Origin: Pseudomonas putida S13.1.2
GTDB lineage: Bacteria; Pseudomonadota; Gammaproteobacteria; Pseudomonadales; Pseudomonadaceae
Reading direction: 5' to 3'
Assembly: GCF_000498395.2 (NCBI RefSeq)
Contig: NZ_CP010979.1
Coordinates: 186,001-250,000 of the forward strand
DNA length: 64,000 nt
The notes under the pieces are model-generated. The model saw only the letters and a list, made by a program, of their open reading frames with translations. It searched no databases and had not been told where the DNA came from. This document shows positions 49,860 through 56,753 of the stretch, in pieces (positions within the stretch are counted from its first letter, which is position 1; every line of letters begins with the position of its first letter). The position numbers were made by a program, and so were the translations under genes.

Positions 49860-50390
49860 TTCACAGGAACCTGTGAAGTTGCAATTCACTAAAGCGGGAA
49901 GAGGAATGCTTTCTCTGTCTTTTCCCGAATGATTATGAATGTCACCTTCTTCGTTTGACCACGAAGAGTTAGGATTAAAATCACTGAATACAAGAATCTT
50001 GTCTTGAGCGACAAGAAGAAAGAAACAAATACATTCATACAAGATACTCGGACTTGACAGCCGAGAAGAGAAAAGCAAATACATCTGCTGTTGATCTTGA
50101 TTTTGCTTTAAGGCGACGAAGGAGACTTCCCCAAAGGGGTAGGAGAAGAAATCATTCGCTTTTGATCTTTGTTATAAAACTGACTGATGCTCTTTTGTTA
50201 TCCGTCTACGGATGAAAGTTTTTATCAGTAATGTTTTATGATTGTATATTCCTGTGCTAGTTAACACAGAGTGATAATGCTCTTTAATTTAGGGGGCTGC
50301 TTGCTGCTGCCTGCCCCCTTCTATTTTCTTTGAAATCATGACTCAAGGTTCCACCTTGAATAGAAGCTATCCTGTGGATAATCTCCACAG
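49860..50390 (+). ncRNA. Candidate structured RNA: tandem array of hairpins
   Basis: Eleven compact dyads follow one another in a gap without genes. Three share a hexaloop TTGACC/TTGAGC/TTGACA at 49955, 50004 and 50054 (49-50 nt apart) while their stems differ yet stay paired: TCTTCGT/ACGAAGA, TCTTGTC/GACAAGA, CTCGG/CCGAG. Linkers are purine- and A-rich (AGAAAGAAACAAATACAT, GAGAAAAGCAAATACATC). Others: TTCACAGG/CCTGTGAA (49860), ATCCGT/ACGGAT (50200), TCAAGG/CCTTGA (50343), CTGTGGA/TCCACAG (50372). Paired base changes argue for RNA rather than DNA function. Strand and ends are uncertain. Confidence 0.5.
50291..50335 (+). terminator. Terminator-like hairpin within the array region
   Basis: Stem AGGGGGC / GCCCCCT enclosing TGC-rich loop, followed by TCTATTTTCTTT. 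Would end plus-strand transcripts from the FRG operon. Confidence 0.5.
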
Positions 50391-50471
50391 AAGAAAGGCT
50401 GTTATATTTTTCGACTCCCCTAGATCGGGCTCCCCTTAAATATAATGCGACGCACTTAGGTGTGCACTTTT

Positions 50472-51311
50472 TCAAGCTGCTATTTTCCACTTGCTGACGG
50501 TGTTCCTGTGCACGCCAGTCTCCCGTGCTACATTGGCCACAGACAGACCGCTACGGATCATCTCAAGGGCTTTGGCTTGCATTGGATGCTCAACTCTCAA
50601 CACCTTGACAGTAACCGGATTTCTTACCGGGTAACGCACGATAGCTTCTGATAAGATTTCCAGCCTGTCAGCCTCATAGAATTCCCGCGTGTTGTACTTG
50701 GTGAAAACCATTTCACAGTCATGATGCAGCTTTTCAAGCCACTCAGCCATGTGCCGCTTCCATTCAAAAACATTTGGCACATCGTCAGTCAGGTCTATGG
50801 TGGACGCGATTCCGACAACTTGTGCAGATGTATCAAACAAAGGGATGCAATCCTTGATCTTCAATTTCAAACTTTCAGGCACAACCTTTTCAAGTTGCGG
50901 AATAACGATGCGGGCTGCTTGAACATAGCGCTCAGCTTGCCGTGATTCAAAATCAAACATCTCGCCTACGGTGTATTTGTCGATTTGCTTGCAAGTTTGC
51001 AGCATCAAAAGAATCTTCTTAACCGATAATGGAAACTGGTCACCTTCTGGACGATACCAGTTCAACCTTGCAACTCCCTCGACAACATCAAGACACCACT
51101 TCGGATACAGTGTGTGATCTTTGGATGTATTATCAACTGGAACCAATGGGCAGACAATGTATCCTGCAAATGGATTAACAAGCTTCTCGTAGTCGCCACC
51201 AGTAGCTGATCGCTCAGGTTTAATACCGCCAGCACCACGCGCAGAAATCAAGGCATTTGCATTGCTCTCAAATCGAGAATTCAGTTCTGATAGTTGTTCA
51301 TTAGTGAGCAT
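50472..51311 (-). CDS. Hypothetical protein with C-terminal resolvase-type HTH
   Basis: A 279-residue protein with AAGGAGA before its ATG. The C-terminal 45 residues form a helix-turn-helix (A-K-A-L-E-M-I-R-S-G-L-S-V-A-N-V-A-R-E-T, then V-H-R-N-T-V-S-K-W-K), like the DNA-binding end of resolvases and like the end of the serine recombinase at 47168. The remaining 230 residues match no family I know. It may be a regulator or a replication/maintenance protein of the island. A cluster of GACTTCTCTAA repeats upstream (51455-51505) is its likely binding or control region. Confidence 0.72.
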   Translation of the reverse strand: MLTNEQLSELNSRFESNANALISARGAGGIKPERSATGGDYEKLVNPFAGYIVCPLVPVDNTSKDHTLYPKWCLDVVEGVARLNWYRPEGDQFPLSVKKILLMLQTCKQIDKYTVGEMFDFESRQAERYVQAARIVIPQLEKVVPESLKLKIKDCIPLFDTSAQVVGIASTIDLTDDVPNVFEWKRHMAEWLEKLHHDCEMVFTKYNTREFYEADRLEILSEAIVRYPVRNPVTVKVLRVEHPMQAKALEMIRSGLSVANVARETGVHRNTVSKWKIAA

Positions 51312-51454
51312 TTCTTAAGTCTCCTTTTTTCAGTTCTATTCAATAGACAGTTCCTCTCAGGCGTTGCCATGTGTATGTGAGCTGCCATTATCTCAAGGAT
51401 TCAAATGGCAGAAAACCCCTTGACAAGTTATCTAAATCAGTAGGAGGTAAATAG

Positions 51455-51505
51455 TTTAGAGAGCTCGGTTTTTGACTTCTCTAAATCTGATTCGACTTCT
51501 CTAAG
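51455..51505. repeat. Direct and inverted GACTTCTCTAA repeats
   Basis: GACTTCTCTAAA at 51474 and GACTTCTCTAAG at 51494, exactly 20 bp apart, with the inverted TTTAGAGAG at 51455. Spacing of two helical turns is typical of protein-binding iterons or operators. Confidence 0.55.
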
Positions 51506-51773
51506 CAAGAAATCATCTGTCTTTGCAGGCCGCTCTACAGCCTCAAACGAAGCTCACCCACACCCGCTAGCTTTGCTTGTCTTTTCCTTTAAACCGCCTC
51601 AAACCGCACTAGGGAGCGCTCTAGAGGCATCCAGCATTACTATCTGTACAGAGTTAAGAATAACTTGTTATTTCTGTGCGAATTGAATGATTTTTGATCG
51701 AGAAAGTGAAATCTACTTAACACCCGTACAACAACCCCCAATGATAATCGGGGGATGGCCGTAAACCACAGAC

Positions 51774-51812
51774 ACAAAAAAGCTCCCACACCTGCGTAAG
51801 CAAATGGGAAGC
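51774..51812 (-). terminator. Rho-independent terminator for the minus-strand small-gene operon
   Basis: On the minus strand the stem GCTTCCCA / TGGGAGC (one bulged base) is followed by six T residues. It lies 19 bp past the stop of the 162-residue gene. Confidence 0.75.
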
Positions 51813-51830
51813 ATCTGATATTTTCATCTG

Positions 51831-52319
51831 TTAATCCGGGATGACAAGTGGAGAGTAACATTCAGCAACTTGTTTTTCGATTGCAGCAAGTTGTCTTGCC
51901 TCTTTCTCTGCTGCTGCTTTTGCTTCCTTTTCTACCGCTGCTTGTTTCAGTTGCACCCGAAGCAAGTCTTGATAACGACTATGTTCACTTTGAAGCCACT
52001 CGACATACGATGCTTTCACCTTGGCCTTAATGGCCTCAACATCCAGTGCTTGAACTTCGTCAGGTTTTTTGAGGAAACATGAGTAATTGAGTGGTTCGGT
52101 GACAACTCGCCAGCTTCTGGCAACTGAATACCCTGCTTTCATTTTGTCTGCTACTTGCTCAAGGAAATCATGAGCTAGTGAAGCATTTAGAAATTCTAGG
52201 CTATCACTCGTATGATGATACTTATGTAGTTCCAGAGCAAGACGGCGGTCATATTCTACTTCGTCATATTTCGGTGGTGTGCCGCGGATGGTGATTTTAT
52301 CTTTGTTTACTGCTGTCAT
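51831..52319 (-). CDS. Hypothetical protein (162 aa)
   Basis: A soluble, charged protein with GGAG upstream of its ATG. The C-terminal third is an alanine/glutamate/lysine-rich coiled coil (K-Q-A-A-V-E-K-E-A-K-A-A-A-E-K-E-A). The N-terminal part begins with K-I-T-I-R-G-T-P-P-K-Y-D-E. No family recognised. It directly follows the 72-105-residue gene (adjacent stop and start region) and ends in a terminator, so the small genes 52936 to 51831 form one operon. Confidence 0.65.
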   Translation of the reverse strand: MTAVNKDKITIRGTPPKYDEVEYDRRLALELHKYHHTSDSLEFLNASLAHDFLEQVADKMKAGYSVARSWRVVTEPLNYSCFLKKPDEVQALDVEAIKAKVKASYVEWLQSEHSRYQDLLRVQLKQAAVEKEAKAAAEKEARQLAAIEKQVAECYSPLVIPD

Positions 52320-52538
52320 TTACTTTACTCCTTTTCGCTTGTGAATAAGGGCAATCATCTTGCTAATTATTGTGGATTGATAGGTCAACTCGTTAAATTG
52401 AGTGAACGGCTTTACAGTTGGTTTGACAACTGGAGCAGATGTATTTGGCTTTACCGCTGCCTGTTGCTTGCTACGATCTTTACGTCGCCATGCTTTTCCA
52501 TGCTCAAGTAAAAACTTATCTAGTTCTAGATCACGCAT
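52320..52538 (-). CDS. Hypothetical small basic protein
   Basis: A 72-residue basic protein with R-D-L-E-L-D-K-F-L-L-E-H-G-K-A-W near its start and a threonine/valine/lysine-rich middle. The ATG at 52538 has AGGGGA 7 bp upstream; an in-frame GTG at 52637 would extend it to 105 residues but lacks a ribosome site. No family recognised. Its stop abuts the ATG of the next gene. Confidence 0.6.
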   Translation of the reverse strand: MRDLELDKFLLEHGKAWRRKDRSKQQAAVKPNTSAPVVKPTVKPFTQFNELTYQSTIISKMIALIHKRKGVK

Positions 52539-52696
52539 ATCTTGATTCCCCTGTGATTGATAGCTGTTCTTCAAGCAGTTCAACAATGTCTGAACACCTT
52601 TGCCATTCGGCTTGATTGCTTGTGGCCTTAGCTGCACTACCCAAAGACCTGTAATATGAAATTTCTTTATTGAGCTTATAATTGGTCATTTGAGAA

Positions 52697-52936
52697 TCAT
52701 GCATATTTCTTCGTCACCATTTCAGTCAACAGCCCACTTACACCTTTCTTTGAGGTGAAGGCTTCGATAGCCATATCAGTGTAAATGGAAAGAGGTACCC
52801 GAAAGTTTACGAGGACTGATTGGAGTTTGTTTGAACGAAAGAGTTTGCTTCTACAGCTGTTAGAGCAAGTGATTGCATGTTTACGCAAGTGTGAAATGTC
52901 AGTATTACAGATGCGGCATGGCCGAGTATTTTCCAT
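52697..52936 (-). CDS. Small zinc-finger-like protein
   Basis: A 79-residue protein with GGAGG before its ATG. It starts C-R-I-C and continues H-L-R-K-H and C-S-N-S-C-R, giving two cysteine pairs in a short zinc-ribbon arrangement followed by a basic helix. The rest (V-N-F-R-V-P-L-S-I-Y-T-D-M-A) resembles ribbon-helix-helix-type regulators, where a short beta strand precedes two helices. It may be a DNA-binding control factor of the island. First gene of the minus-strand small-gene operon. Confidence 0.68.
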   Translation of the reverse strand: MENTRPCRICNTDISHLRKHAITCSNSCRSKLFRSNKLQSVLVNFRVPLSIYTDMAIEAFTSKKGVSGLLTEMVTKKYA

Positions 52937-52980
52937 GTGGAATCCTCCATGAATGTAATTGGATTGTCTTTACGACGAAT

Positions 52981-53016
52981 AAAAAAGAGTCCCAGCACCT
53001 TTTGAGGATGCTGGGA
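52981..53016 (-). terminator. Terminator-like hairpin reading leftward
   Basis: On the minus strand the stem TCCCAGCA / TGCTGGGA is followed by CTCTTTTTTATT. It would stop leftward transcripts coming from the integrase before they enter the small-gene operon. Confidence 0.65.
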
Positions 53017-53246
53017 AACTTGGAGAAACGAAGGCCAGCCACTATGGCTAATAGCTGGCTGTAACCACTTGGCTATTGGTCACAAGGAATAAATGCCAAT
53101 GACATTCGAGGGTATCATTGGCAGATGACAGCTTGAACGAGGAAAGGAGAAAACCTGTACAAGCTGTCTTGGGCGAGGATACGCCCGCTGAAATAGAATG
53201 ATTGAAAATGGTGGAGATACACGCCTTTGGGACAAAGACAAAGGCG
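52990..53246. repeat. Second hairpin-dense array
   Basis: Perfect stems in sequence: TCCCAGCA/TGCTGGGA (52990, 53009), CAGCCA/TGGCTG (53036, 53056), TGCCAATGA/TCATTGGCA (53094, 53115), GACAGCTTG/CAAGCTGTC (53127, 53160), GGGCG/CGCCC (53171, 53182), CGCCTTTG/CAAAGGCG (53222, 53239). Six dyads in 257 bp. Confidence 0.6.
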
Positions 53247-53464
53247 GACTCTATTTAACCAACCATCCATTCTCAATACATACTGGAATTGGAGTAATTG
53301 AAAGTATTAGCGGACCTCCGACCTTAACAGCATCAAACACCACCCAAATGCTGCACCTAATACTCTCAATTCATGTTGATATTATAATATTTTTTATAAA
53401 ATAAGTCAATACCGTTACATAAGTTCTTCGCACTTTGTAGTAACTTTTATGAGAAATATTTCAA

Positions 53465-54766
53465 TTATTCTATACATAGTAAAGCGTCTCTCATGGCTGC
53501 TATCGGAGTCCTACTACCATAAATGCCAAAAGTGACTGAACTGTCCTCGTGGCCAACCATGCGCTTGATTAACGAATCCTGTACTGCCGCTTCACGAAGA
53601 TCATCAATGAATGTATGGCGGAAGCTGTGAAATGTCTTTCGAGTGTCAGTGATACCCAGCTTCGTTTTGTACCTGCCAAACCACTTCGATGGAGCGTGAC
53701 CCAGCTTCCCACGTACTGCTTCCAGATCAGGGAACAAGCGATCCGCCCCGGTTGCCTTGAGTGATTCAACGTGCTGCAACAAACCCAGTTCTATTAGAGT
53801 AGGGTGGATGGGCAGCACACGCCGACTCCCGGTGTTCTTAAGATTTTGACCTTCACTGCTGTCGTCAATGCGGAAGCATTGGATACCTTGGTGCTCAATG
53901 AAGTCATCAGTACGTAGCTGACACAACTCTTCTAACCGGGCTCCAGTGTATCGACCGAGTAGTGGTATCCAGAATCGCCACTGATGTTTTCGGGCTTCCT
54001 TTCGCAATGCCTCATGGTCCAGCAGGGTGACTAGGTCATGCCGATCAAATGACAGACGTGCTTCCTTTGCTGAGCCAGTCATCACCTTCATGCCCGCCAA
54101 AGGGTTTTCAGTGACGTACCTGTTCACCTTGCACCAGTTGAGGAAGGCGGTGAGTTTGCGTAGGCGGTTGTTAACCGTGACAGCGGTTATGGTTTTGTAG
54201 GTGCTGCCCGACTCAACCACCTCCTTCAACGTCTTCCCCTTAAACTCTGGGCGTAAGCCGAAATACTGAGGGCAGCGGCTAAGCCGTTCTTTTAATAGGC
54301 GGGCTTGCTGAGCATCGAAGTCTACCGCAGGCATGTCACCCATTAGCTCAAACAGCTCAGCAAGGGCACGCTCAATGTCTTCGGTGCTGGTTTGTCGCCA
54401 TGTGCCACCACGTTTGCCTTCTTCTATATACAGCTTCGAAAGGGCGGCAAGGGTAGGTCCGTCACTTTTCGACTTCGCTGTAGGTGCTGTAGCCTTTCGC
54501 GGTGCAGTTGGTGCAGGAAAGGTTGCTGGCTTTGGTGCTGATTCGCGCCACTGTGAGCACAGCGCACGCAACGTCTCAGGGGAGGTTAGGGGATGTTCGC
54601 TCAAGTGGTTGCTCACCTGCTGAGCTAAAGAGCTGGCAAGGAATAGTGCAGCCTGACGCTCTCGCAATTGCAGGCATACGCGGAGGGTGTGACGGTTCGG
54701 GAACAGGTGCTTCGGTAGTCGAAGGTTGAGGTAGTAAACGGACTGGCGGCGGACGATGTAGGCCAT
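53465..54766 (-). CDS. Site-specific tyrosine integrase
   Basis: A 433-residue phage-type integrase. The catalytic residues are all present: R277 (G-A-R-L-E-E), H380 and R383 (H-S-F-R-H), H406 (V-G-H-E) and Y416 (F-G-I-Y-G). An N-terminal arm-binding region precedes a core-binding domain. It lies 190 bp inside the right boundary and its promoter region contains three 13-bp-spaced AGTGGACCA repeats. It catalyses integration into ffs and excision. Length and layout fit island integrases of Pseudomonas. Confidence 0.93.
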   Translation of the reverse strand: MAYIVRRQSVYYLNLRLPKHLFPNRHTLRVCLQLRERQAALFLASSLAQQVSNHLSEHPLTSPETLRALCSQWRESAPKPATFPAPTAPRKATAPTAKSKSDGPTLAALSKLYIEEGKRGGTWRQTSTEDIERALAELFELMGDMPAVDFDAQQARLLKERLSRCPQYFGLRPEFKGKTLKEVVESGSTYKTITAVTVNNRLRKLTAFLNWCKVNRYVTENPLAGMKVMTGSAKEARLSFDRHDLVTLLDHEALRKEARKHQWRFWIPLLGRYTGARLEELCQLRTDDFIEHQGIQCFRIDDSSEGQNLKNTGSRRVLPIHPTLIELGLLQHVESLKATGADRLFPDLEAVRGKLGHAPSKWFGRYKTKLGITDTRKTFHSFRHTFIDDLREAAVQDSLIKRMVGHEDSSVTFGIYGSRTPIAAMRDALLCIE

Positions 54767-54956
54767 TGAGAAAACACCAGAGTGGACCAGTAAAGTGGAC
54801 CAATTGAGTGGAACAATTCTGGTTGCACCCCGATCTCTGAGCGTCTGTGCGGGGTGTCCGCACGGATAGATATGATGGTATCCCGTCAGCCTGAAACCCT
54901 TACTCTATAAGGGCTGCATTGATTACCAGCATGCCTGCATGCGACCTAGGCATGAT
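54767..54956. promoter_or_regulatory. attP-derived region between the integrase and attR
   Basis: Contains three 13-bp-period repeats (54781-54815), a GCATGCCTGCATGC dyad (54929-54942) and the 12-mer GCATTGATTACC (54915-54926), also present in the intact ffs at 46440. Probably the integrase promoter and binding sites. Confidence 0.5.
54781..54815. repeat. Three direct repeats, candidate integrase arm-type sites
   Basis: AGTGGACCA at 54781 and 54794 and AGTGGAACA at 54807, exactly 13 bp apart, immediately upstream of the integrase start. The same nonamer occurs near attL at 46582. Confidence 0.6.
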
Positions 54957-55022
54957 CCGGAAGGGAGCAGCCATAGCGGGAACATCGAGTGCCGGGGTGT
55001 GGCTGGTGGGGCCGCCTCCATT
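54957..55022 (+). repeat. attR: 66-bp direct repeat (3' fragment of ffs, right boundary)
   Basis: Identical to 46469-46534. It lacks the ffs 5' half and is therefore a non-functional remnant. Confidence 0.9.
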
Positions 55023-55039
55023 TCTGGGGTCGGAAAACA

Positions 55040-55459
55040 TCAGTCTGCAACGAACGCCTTCGTTCTTTCCTGCTTTTCGCCCAATGCCCCTGCCGCCGAC
55101 AGCTTCATCAGCCGCTGGAATTTCGGGCATGCCAGATGATCCTCCTCTGGGCACTGCGCCGCATGCCGCAATCCCTTGCTCATCGCTTGCAACCGCCTGA
55201 TTCGCGCATCCAGCTCGTCCGCCTTGGCGACCAGCATCTGCCGGTCGACCTGCAGGTCCACCAGCATCGCCCCCACTTCATCCAGCGAAAATCCCGCAGC
55301 CTGCCCTAGGGCGATCAGAGCCAGCCGGTCTGCCACATCAGCCGCAAACTGCCGCCGCTGGCCGCGCCCGGCCAGCGACTTGAGCAAGCCTTTCTTCTCG
55401 TAGTAACGCAGTGTCGATGCGGGTACGCCTGTGCGTTTTGCGACGTCGGCAATGTCCAT
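55040..55459 (-). CDS. MerR family transcriptional regulator
   Basis: A 139-residue MerR protein. The N-terminal winged HTH (D-I-A-D-V-A-K-R-T-G-V-P-A-S-T-L-R-Y-Y-E-K-K-G-L-L) is followed by a dimerisation coiled coil (D-L-Q-V-D-R-Q-M-L-V-A-K-A-D-E-L) and a cysteine-containing tail (C-P-E-E-D-H-L-A-C-P-K). It is divergent from the DUF2938 gene; the shared promoter has a 19-bp spacer and the dyad TTGAAGT-N2-ACTTCAA, the classic MerR layout, so it probably activates that gene and represses itself. Ligand unknown. ATG 55459. Confidence 0.9.
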   Translation of the reverse strand: MDIADVAKRTGVPASTLRYYEKKGLLKSLAGRGQRRQFAADVADRLALIALGQAAGFSLDEVGAMLVDLQVDRQMLVAKADELDARIRRLQAMSKGLRHAAQCPEEDHLACPKFQRLMKLSAAGALGEKQERTKAFVAD

Positions 55460-55468
55460 TTCGGGCCC

Positions 55469-55499
55469 TTGACTTGAAGTTGACTTCAACTTCTATGCT
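55469..55499 (+). promoter_or_regulatory. MerR-type promoter with 19-bp spacer and dyad operator
   Basis: -35 TTGACT (55469-55474) and -10 TATGCT (55494-55499) separated by 19 bp. The dyad TTGAAGT-TG-ACTTCAA (55474-55489) fills the spacer. Confidence 0.75.
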
Positions 55500-55542
55500 G
55501 CGCGGCATGGGTATTGACCGTCAACCTTCGAGGGCTTGTTCA

Positions 55543-56031
55543 ATGACGTTTACTGCGATGTTTCTAGCTGCTTTGCCGATTGGCATCGGTGCCACGGTAG
55601 TGATGGACCTGTGGGGGTTGCTGCTGAGGCGGTTGGGTGTGGCAACGCTGAACTTTGCCATGGTTGGGCGTTGGGTGGGGCATTTGCTCAACGGGCGCGT
55701 ACGGCATCAAGCGATTGCCAAGGCGGAACCGGTGCGAAATGAGTTGGCGTGGGGATGGGTGATTCATTACGCCACTGGCGTGCTTTTCGCGTTGCTGCTG
55801 GTTGTGATCGCAGGGGAGAGCTGGTTGCGGTCACCTGCTCTTTTGCCAGCAGTACTTGTGGGTGTGGGGACAGTCGTGGCACCGCTGTGCTTCATGCAGC
55901 CGGCGATGGGGGCGGGGTTCTTTGCGTCCAGAACGCCGACACCTGCGCGTAACTGCCTGAAGAGCCTGGTTACGCACTTTGTGTTTGGCGTGGGGTTATT
56001 TTTGAGTGCGGGGTTGCTGGCTTCGGTGTAA
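55543..56031 (+). CDS. DUF2938 family membrane protein
   Basis: A 162-residue inner-membrane protein with four hydrophobic segments. Conserved family features include G-A-T-V-V-M-D-L-W-G-L near residue 17 and the later P-A-M-G-A-G-F-F-A-S. No function is established for DUF2938. ATG 55543 follows GAGGG; an ATG at 55507 lies at the expected transcription start and is unlikely. It is divergent from the MerR gene, whose 19-bp-spacer promoter drives it. Confidence 0.85.
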   Translation: MTFTAMFLAALPIGIGATVVMDLWGLLLRRLGVATLNFAMVGRWVGHLLNGRVRHQAIAKAEPVRNELAWGWVIHYATGVLFALLLVVIAGESWLRSPALLPAVLVGVGTVVAPLCFMQPAMGAGFFASRTPTPARNCLKSLVTHFVFGVGLFLSAGLLASV

Positions 56032-56046
56032 GGGCAGTGAGTTCGG

Positions 56047-56226
56047 TCAGAGCGAGCGCACAATCAGCATACCTGCTATCAGTAGTACCAAGGCAAACCC
56101 CGCACCTATGCTAAGCGGGATTAAAGCCTCCCACGGGGAGGATTCTCTGAGCTTGCGTATCTCCTCAGCAAGCATCTCCGCTTCGCTGTGTAACTGCTCA
56201 GAGGGGTTTTGGGCAGGGCGGGGCAT
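56047..56226 (-). CDS. Small membrane protein (59 aa)
   Basis: A charged helix (S-E-A-E-M-L-A-E-E-I-R-K-L-R) followed by one membrane segment (A-L-I-P-L-S-I-G-A-G-F-A-L-V-L-L-I-A-G). AAGGAG lies just upstream of ATG 56226. The helix-plus-anchor plan matches the next gene. Function unknown; not too short to be real, given the strong ribosome site. Confidence 0.65.
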   Translation of the reverse strand: MPRPAQNPSEQLHSEAEMLAEEIRKLRESSPWEALIPLSIGAGFALVLLIAGMLIVRSL

Positions 56227-56258
56227 TTGGGACTCCTTACACCTGGGTTGATGAAGAC

Positions 56259-56453
56259 TCAAAGTTTGCTGGTCAAAGCCATGATGCCCGCGACGGCTGT
56301 CACCACCGTCGCTCCAACCAATAGCGGGTACCAAAACGTCTCTCGCTTGAGCTTACGCGTTTCTGCCACGAGTTTGTGAGTCTCGGCGACAAGCTTGCTG
56401 TTTCCAATTTGTAACTTTTCAAGTTCGAGGTGTTTACGATCATCCTGAAGCAT
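56259..56453 (-). CDS. Small membrane protein (64 aa)
   Basis: Residues 1-40 form a charged helix with the repeat K-L-V-A-E-T-H-K-L-V-A-E-T-R-K-L, then one C-terminal membrane segment (F-W-Y-P-L-L-V-G-A-T-V-V-T-A-V-A-G). This type of small helix-plus-anchor protein is common in pseudomonads and has no known role. It lies 32 bp upstream of the 59-residue gene in the same direction. Start taken at ATG 56453; ATG 56501 is a longer option. Confidence 0.6.
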   Translation of the reverse strand: MLQDDRKHLELEKLQIGNSKLVAETHKLVAETRKLKRETFWYPLLVGATVVTAVAGIMALTSKL

Positions 56454-56753
56454 CGGCCTGTCTATTCTGATGGGGCGAATGTGCCATGGGGCGTGCTTCA
56501 TTGTGTGCGGTTTTGTTTGGGGGCGAAACCGCCGTCTTCCATTGGTGTTGTAGTCCAATTGCCCTCAAGATCGTCATGGTTGCGGGCCATTCAGATTGCC
56601 TGGGGGCAGGCGGATGCGGTGGCATTGGCGTTTGAGCGCCGAAGCCAATGATTTGGTCTTGAAGTAAGTCGGGATAGCAGGGATATCGAGTAACCCGCTC
56701 CCACAGGGGCGCGCAAGCTTCGTGAGGGTTTGCCTTCCATCAAGTGCACCGGG
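56454..56753. other. Gene-free stretch
   Basis: 300 bp with one degraded family A palindromic arm near 56693 (TAACCCGCTCCCACAGG). Nothing else is recognised. Confidence 0.4.

Larger units (their letters stand above)
51312..51830. other. Gene-free control region between two minus-strand island genes
   Basis: 519 bp with no credible gene. It holds the GACTTCTCTAA repeat cluster (51455-51505), a CCCCC/GGGGG hairpin (51735-51754) and a terminator at 51774. Confidence 0.5.
52937..53464. other. Gene-free stretch with a second set of hairpins
   Basis: 528 bp between the integrase stop and the zinc-finger gene. It holds at least six strong dyads (52990-53246) and a very AT-rich tail (53370-53460). 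A 68-residue plus-strand frame at 53198 is not convincing. Confidence 0.5.
46469..54956. mobile_element. Integrative genomic island inserted in ffs
   Basis: About 8.5 kb bounded by a perfect 66-bp direct repeat of the ffs 3' part. Genes inside are visibly AT-richer than the flanks and lack homology to purine or core genes. It carries a tyrosine integrase next to the right boundary, a serine recombinase near the left, an FRG-domain gene, an HTH gene and several small unknown genes. No conjugation, capsid or tail genes are present, so it is a cryptic or satellite-type element. Removing it would leave one intact ffs followed by the MerR gene at 55040. Confidence 0.85.

Noticed and set aside
49857..50084. 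75-residue minus-strand frame within the hairpin array
   Set aside because: Its sequence is made of the repeat units; more likely RNA than protein.
49860..50390. Considered whether the hairpins are integron attC sites or a CRISPR array
   Set aside because: No integron integrase, no RYYYAAC/GTTRRRY core pairs and no constant-repeat/variable-spacer pattern; stems vary while loops are constant, the reverse of CRISPR.
53198..53404. 68-residue plus-strand frame
   Set aside because: No ribosome site; it runs through hairpin and AT-rich sequence. Not convincing as a gene.
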